In this document: one piece after another, positions 63,746-64,000 of the stretch
Position numbering within the stretch: the stretch's first letter is position 1
How the letters are laid out: every line of letters begins with the position of its first letter
From: Williamsia sp. DF01-3
Lineage (GTDB): Bacteria > Actinomycetota > Actinomycetes > Mycobacteriales > Mycobacteriaceae
Assembly: GCF_023051145.1 (NCBI RefSeq)
Contig: NZ_JALKFS010000005.1
Location: 1,798,001 to 1,862,000, forward strand
Length of the DNA: 64,000 bases
Reading direction: 5' to 3'
Translations under genes and position numbers: made by a program
Notes under the pieces: model-generated
Databases searched by the model: none
The model's input: only the letters and a program-made list of their open reading frames with translations
Told to the model about the DNA's origin: nothing

Positions 63746-64000
63746 TTGGACACGCTCGCGATAGCCATGCTGCGTGAGTTGAGGCGTGTCGGCGCGCTCG
63801 CCTCGGAAGACTTGGCCGCGCGACTCCAACAGCCGCTCGAACTGGTCCAGCGCGAATTGCTCGGCAACGACTTCGTGTTCTCGCCGAGCGGGGGAGAACG
63901 GAAGTGGTCGGTGATCGGCCCGGCCGAGTTCGCCGCAGCTCTGCAGATGCGCCGGCAACTGCGACCATGGCAAGTGGACGCAATGCAGGAATGGTTGGTC
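63746..64000 (+). CDS. winged-helix helicase-like protein, N-terminal part (runs off right edge)
   Basis: A TTG start at 63746 has GGGAGG six bases upstream. The frame is open to the window edge (85 residues). Residues 1-70 look like a winged helix ('MLRELRRVGALASEDLAARL', 'LVQRELLGNDFVFSPSGGER'). They are followed by 'RRQLRPWQVDAMQEWLV', the start of a helicase Q-motif region. It is divergent from the DUF262-RAMA gene, with 82 bases between starts. It extends the defence island rightward. The helicase class is not determinable from this part. Confidence 0.65.
   Translation, partial: MDTLAIAMLRELRRVGALASEDLAARLQQPLELVQRELLGNDFVFSPSGGERKWSVIGPAEFAAALQMRRQLRPWQVDAMQEWLV

Noticed and set aside
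1-64000. CRISPR array, insertion sequence, integrase or attachment-site repeats
   Set aside because: No regularly spaced repeats, transposase/integrase motifs or matching flanking repeats were found by eye; island borders may lie outside the window.

Overview
The window is high-GC DNA with many GTG/TTG starts and 4-base ATGA/GTGA gene overlaps. WXG100 (ESX-type) proteins, DUF2510 and DUF4333 proteins and PucR/TetR regulators point to a mycolic-acid actinobacterium (order Mycobacteriales, e.g. Gordonia, Rhodococcus or Mycolicibacterium). The genus cannot be fixed from sequence alone.

Left part (1-18.8 kb): mostly metabolism. A PucR regulator (cut by the left edge) diverges from mmsA and a class III aminotransferase, which end in a strong terminator at 3523-3562. 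A first WXG100/large WXG protein/membrane protein cassette follows (3737-5971, minus). Then comes a catabolic locus built around two divergent sigma-70-like promoters at 14691-14826. On the minus strand lie hyuA, hyuB, an aryl-AMP/CoA ligase, an FAD hydroxylase of the salicylyl-CoA/anthraniloyl-CoA type and a TetR regulator. On the plus strand lie a maleate cis-trans isomerase with both catalytic cysteines, a VOC protein, a small protein and an alpha/beta hydrolase. Together they look like degradation of an aromatic or N-heterocyclic acid to maleate and then fumarate. The substrate is unknown. An ArsR-SRPBCC pair with a palindromic operator closes this part.

Middle (18.9-34.9 kb): accessory DNA. 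It has a second WXG cassette (18917-20751), a third eroded set in the opposite orientation (21148-22581), a SIMPL protein, an HD hydrolase, a stand-alone caspase-like protein (26275), a DUF4268 nuclease-like protein, an HAD nucleotidase, DUF2510 membrane proteins and several orphans, separated by long non-coding stretches.

Right part (35.1-64 kb): a very large defence island. One 26-kb plus-strand transcription unit, mostly joined by 4-base overlaps, encodes in order a Vsr-like nuclease, a PD-(D/E)XK-like protein, an SF1 UvrD-like ATPase, DrmA, DrmB, DrmD, a DrmMI-type adenine methylase, a 2,088-residue DruE-like helicase with a nuclease-like C-terminus, a RelE-UvrD fusion and a second UvrD-like ATPase. 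A convergent DUF262-RAMA (GmrS-like) gene and the start of another winged-helix helicase follow. This reads as class 1 DISARM merged with a Druantia-type helicase and extra SF1 modules. No DrmC phospholipase-D nuclease is visible. The island runs off the right edge.

Four genes are broken by single-base indels, all in G or C runs (near 21787, 31416, 49701 and 60440). That pattern suggests sequencing error more than decay, so the methylase and the second UvrD gene may be intact in the organism.
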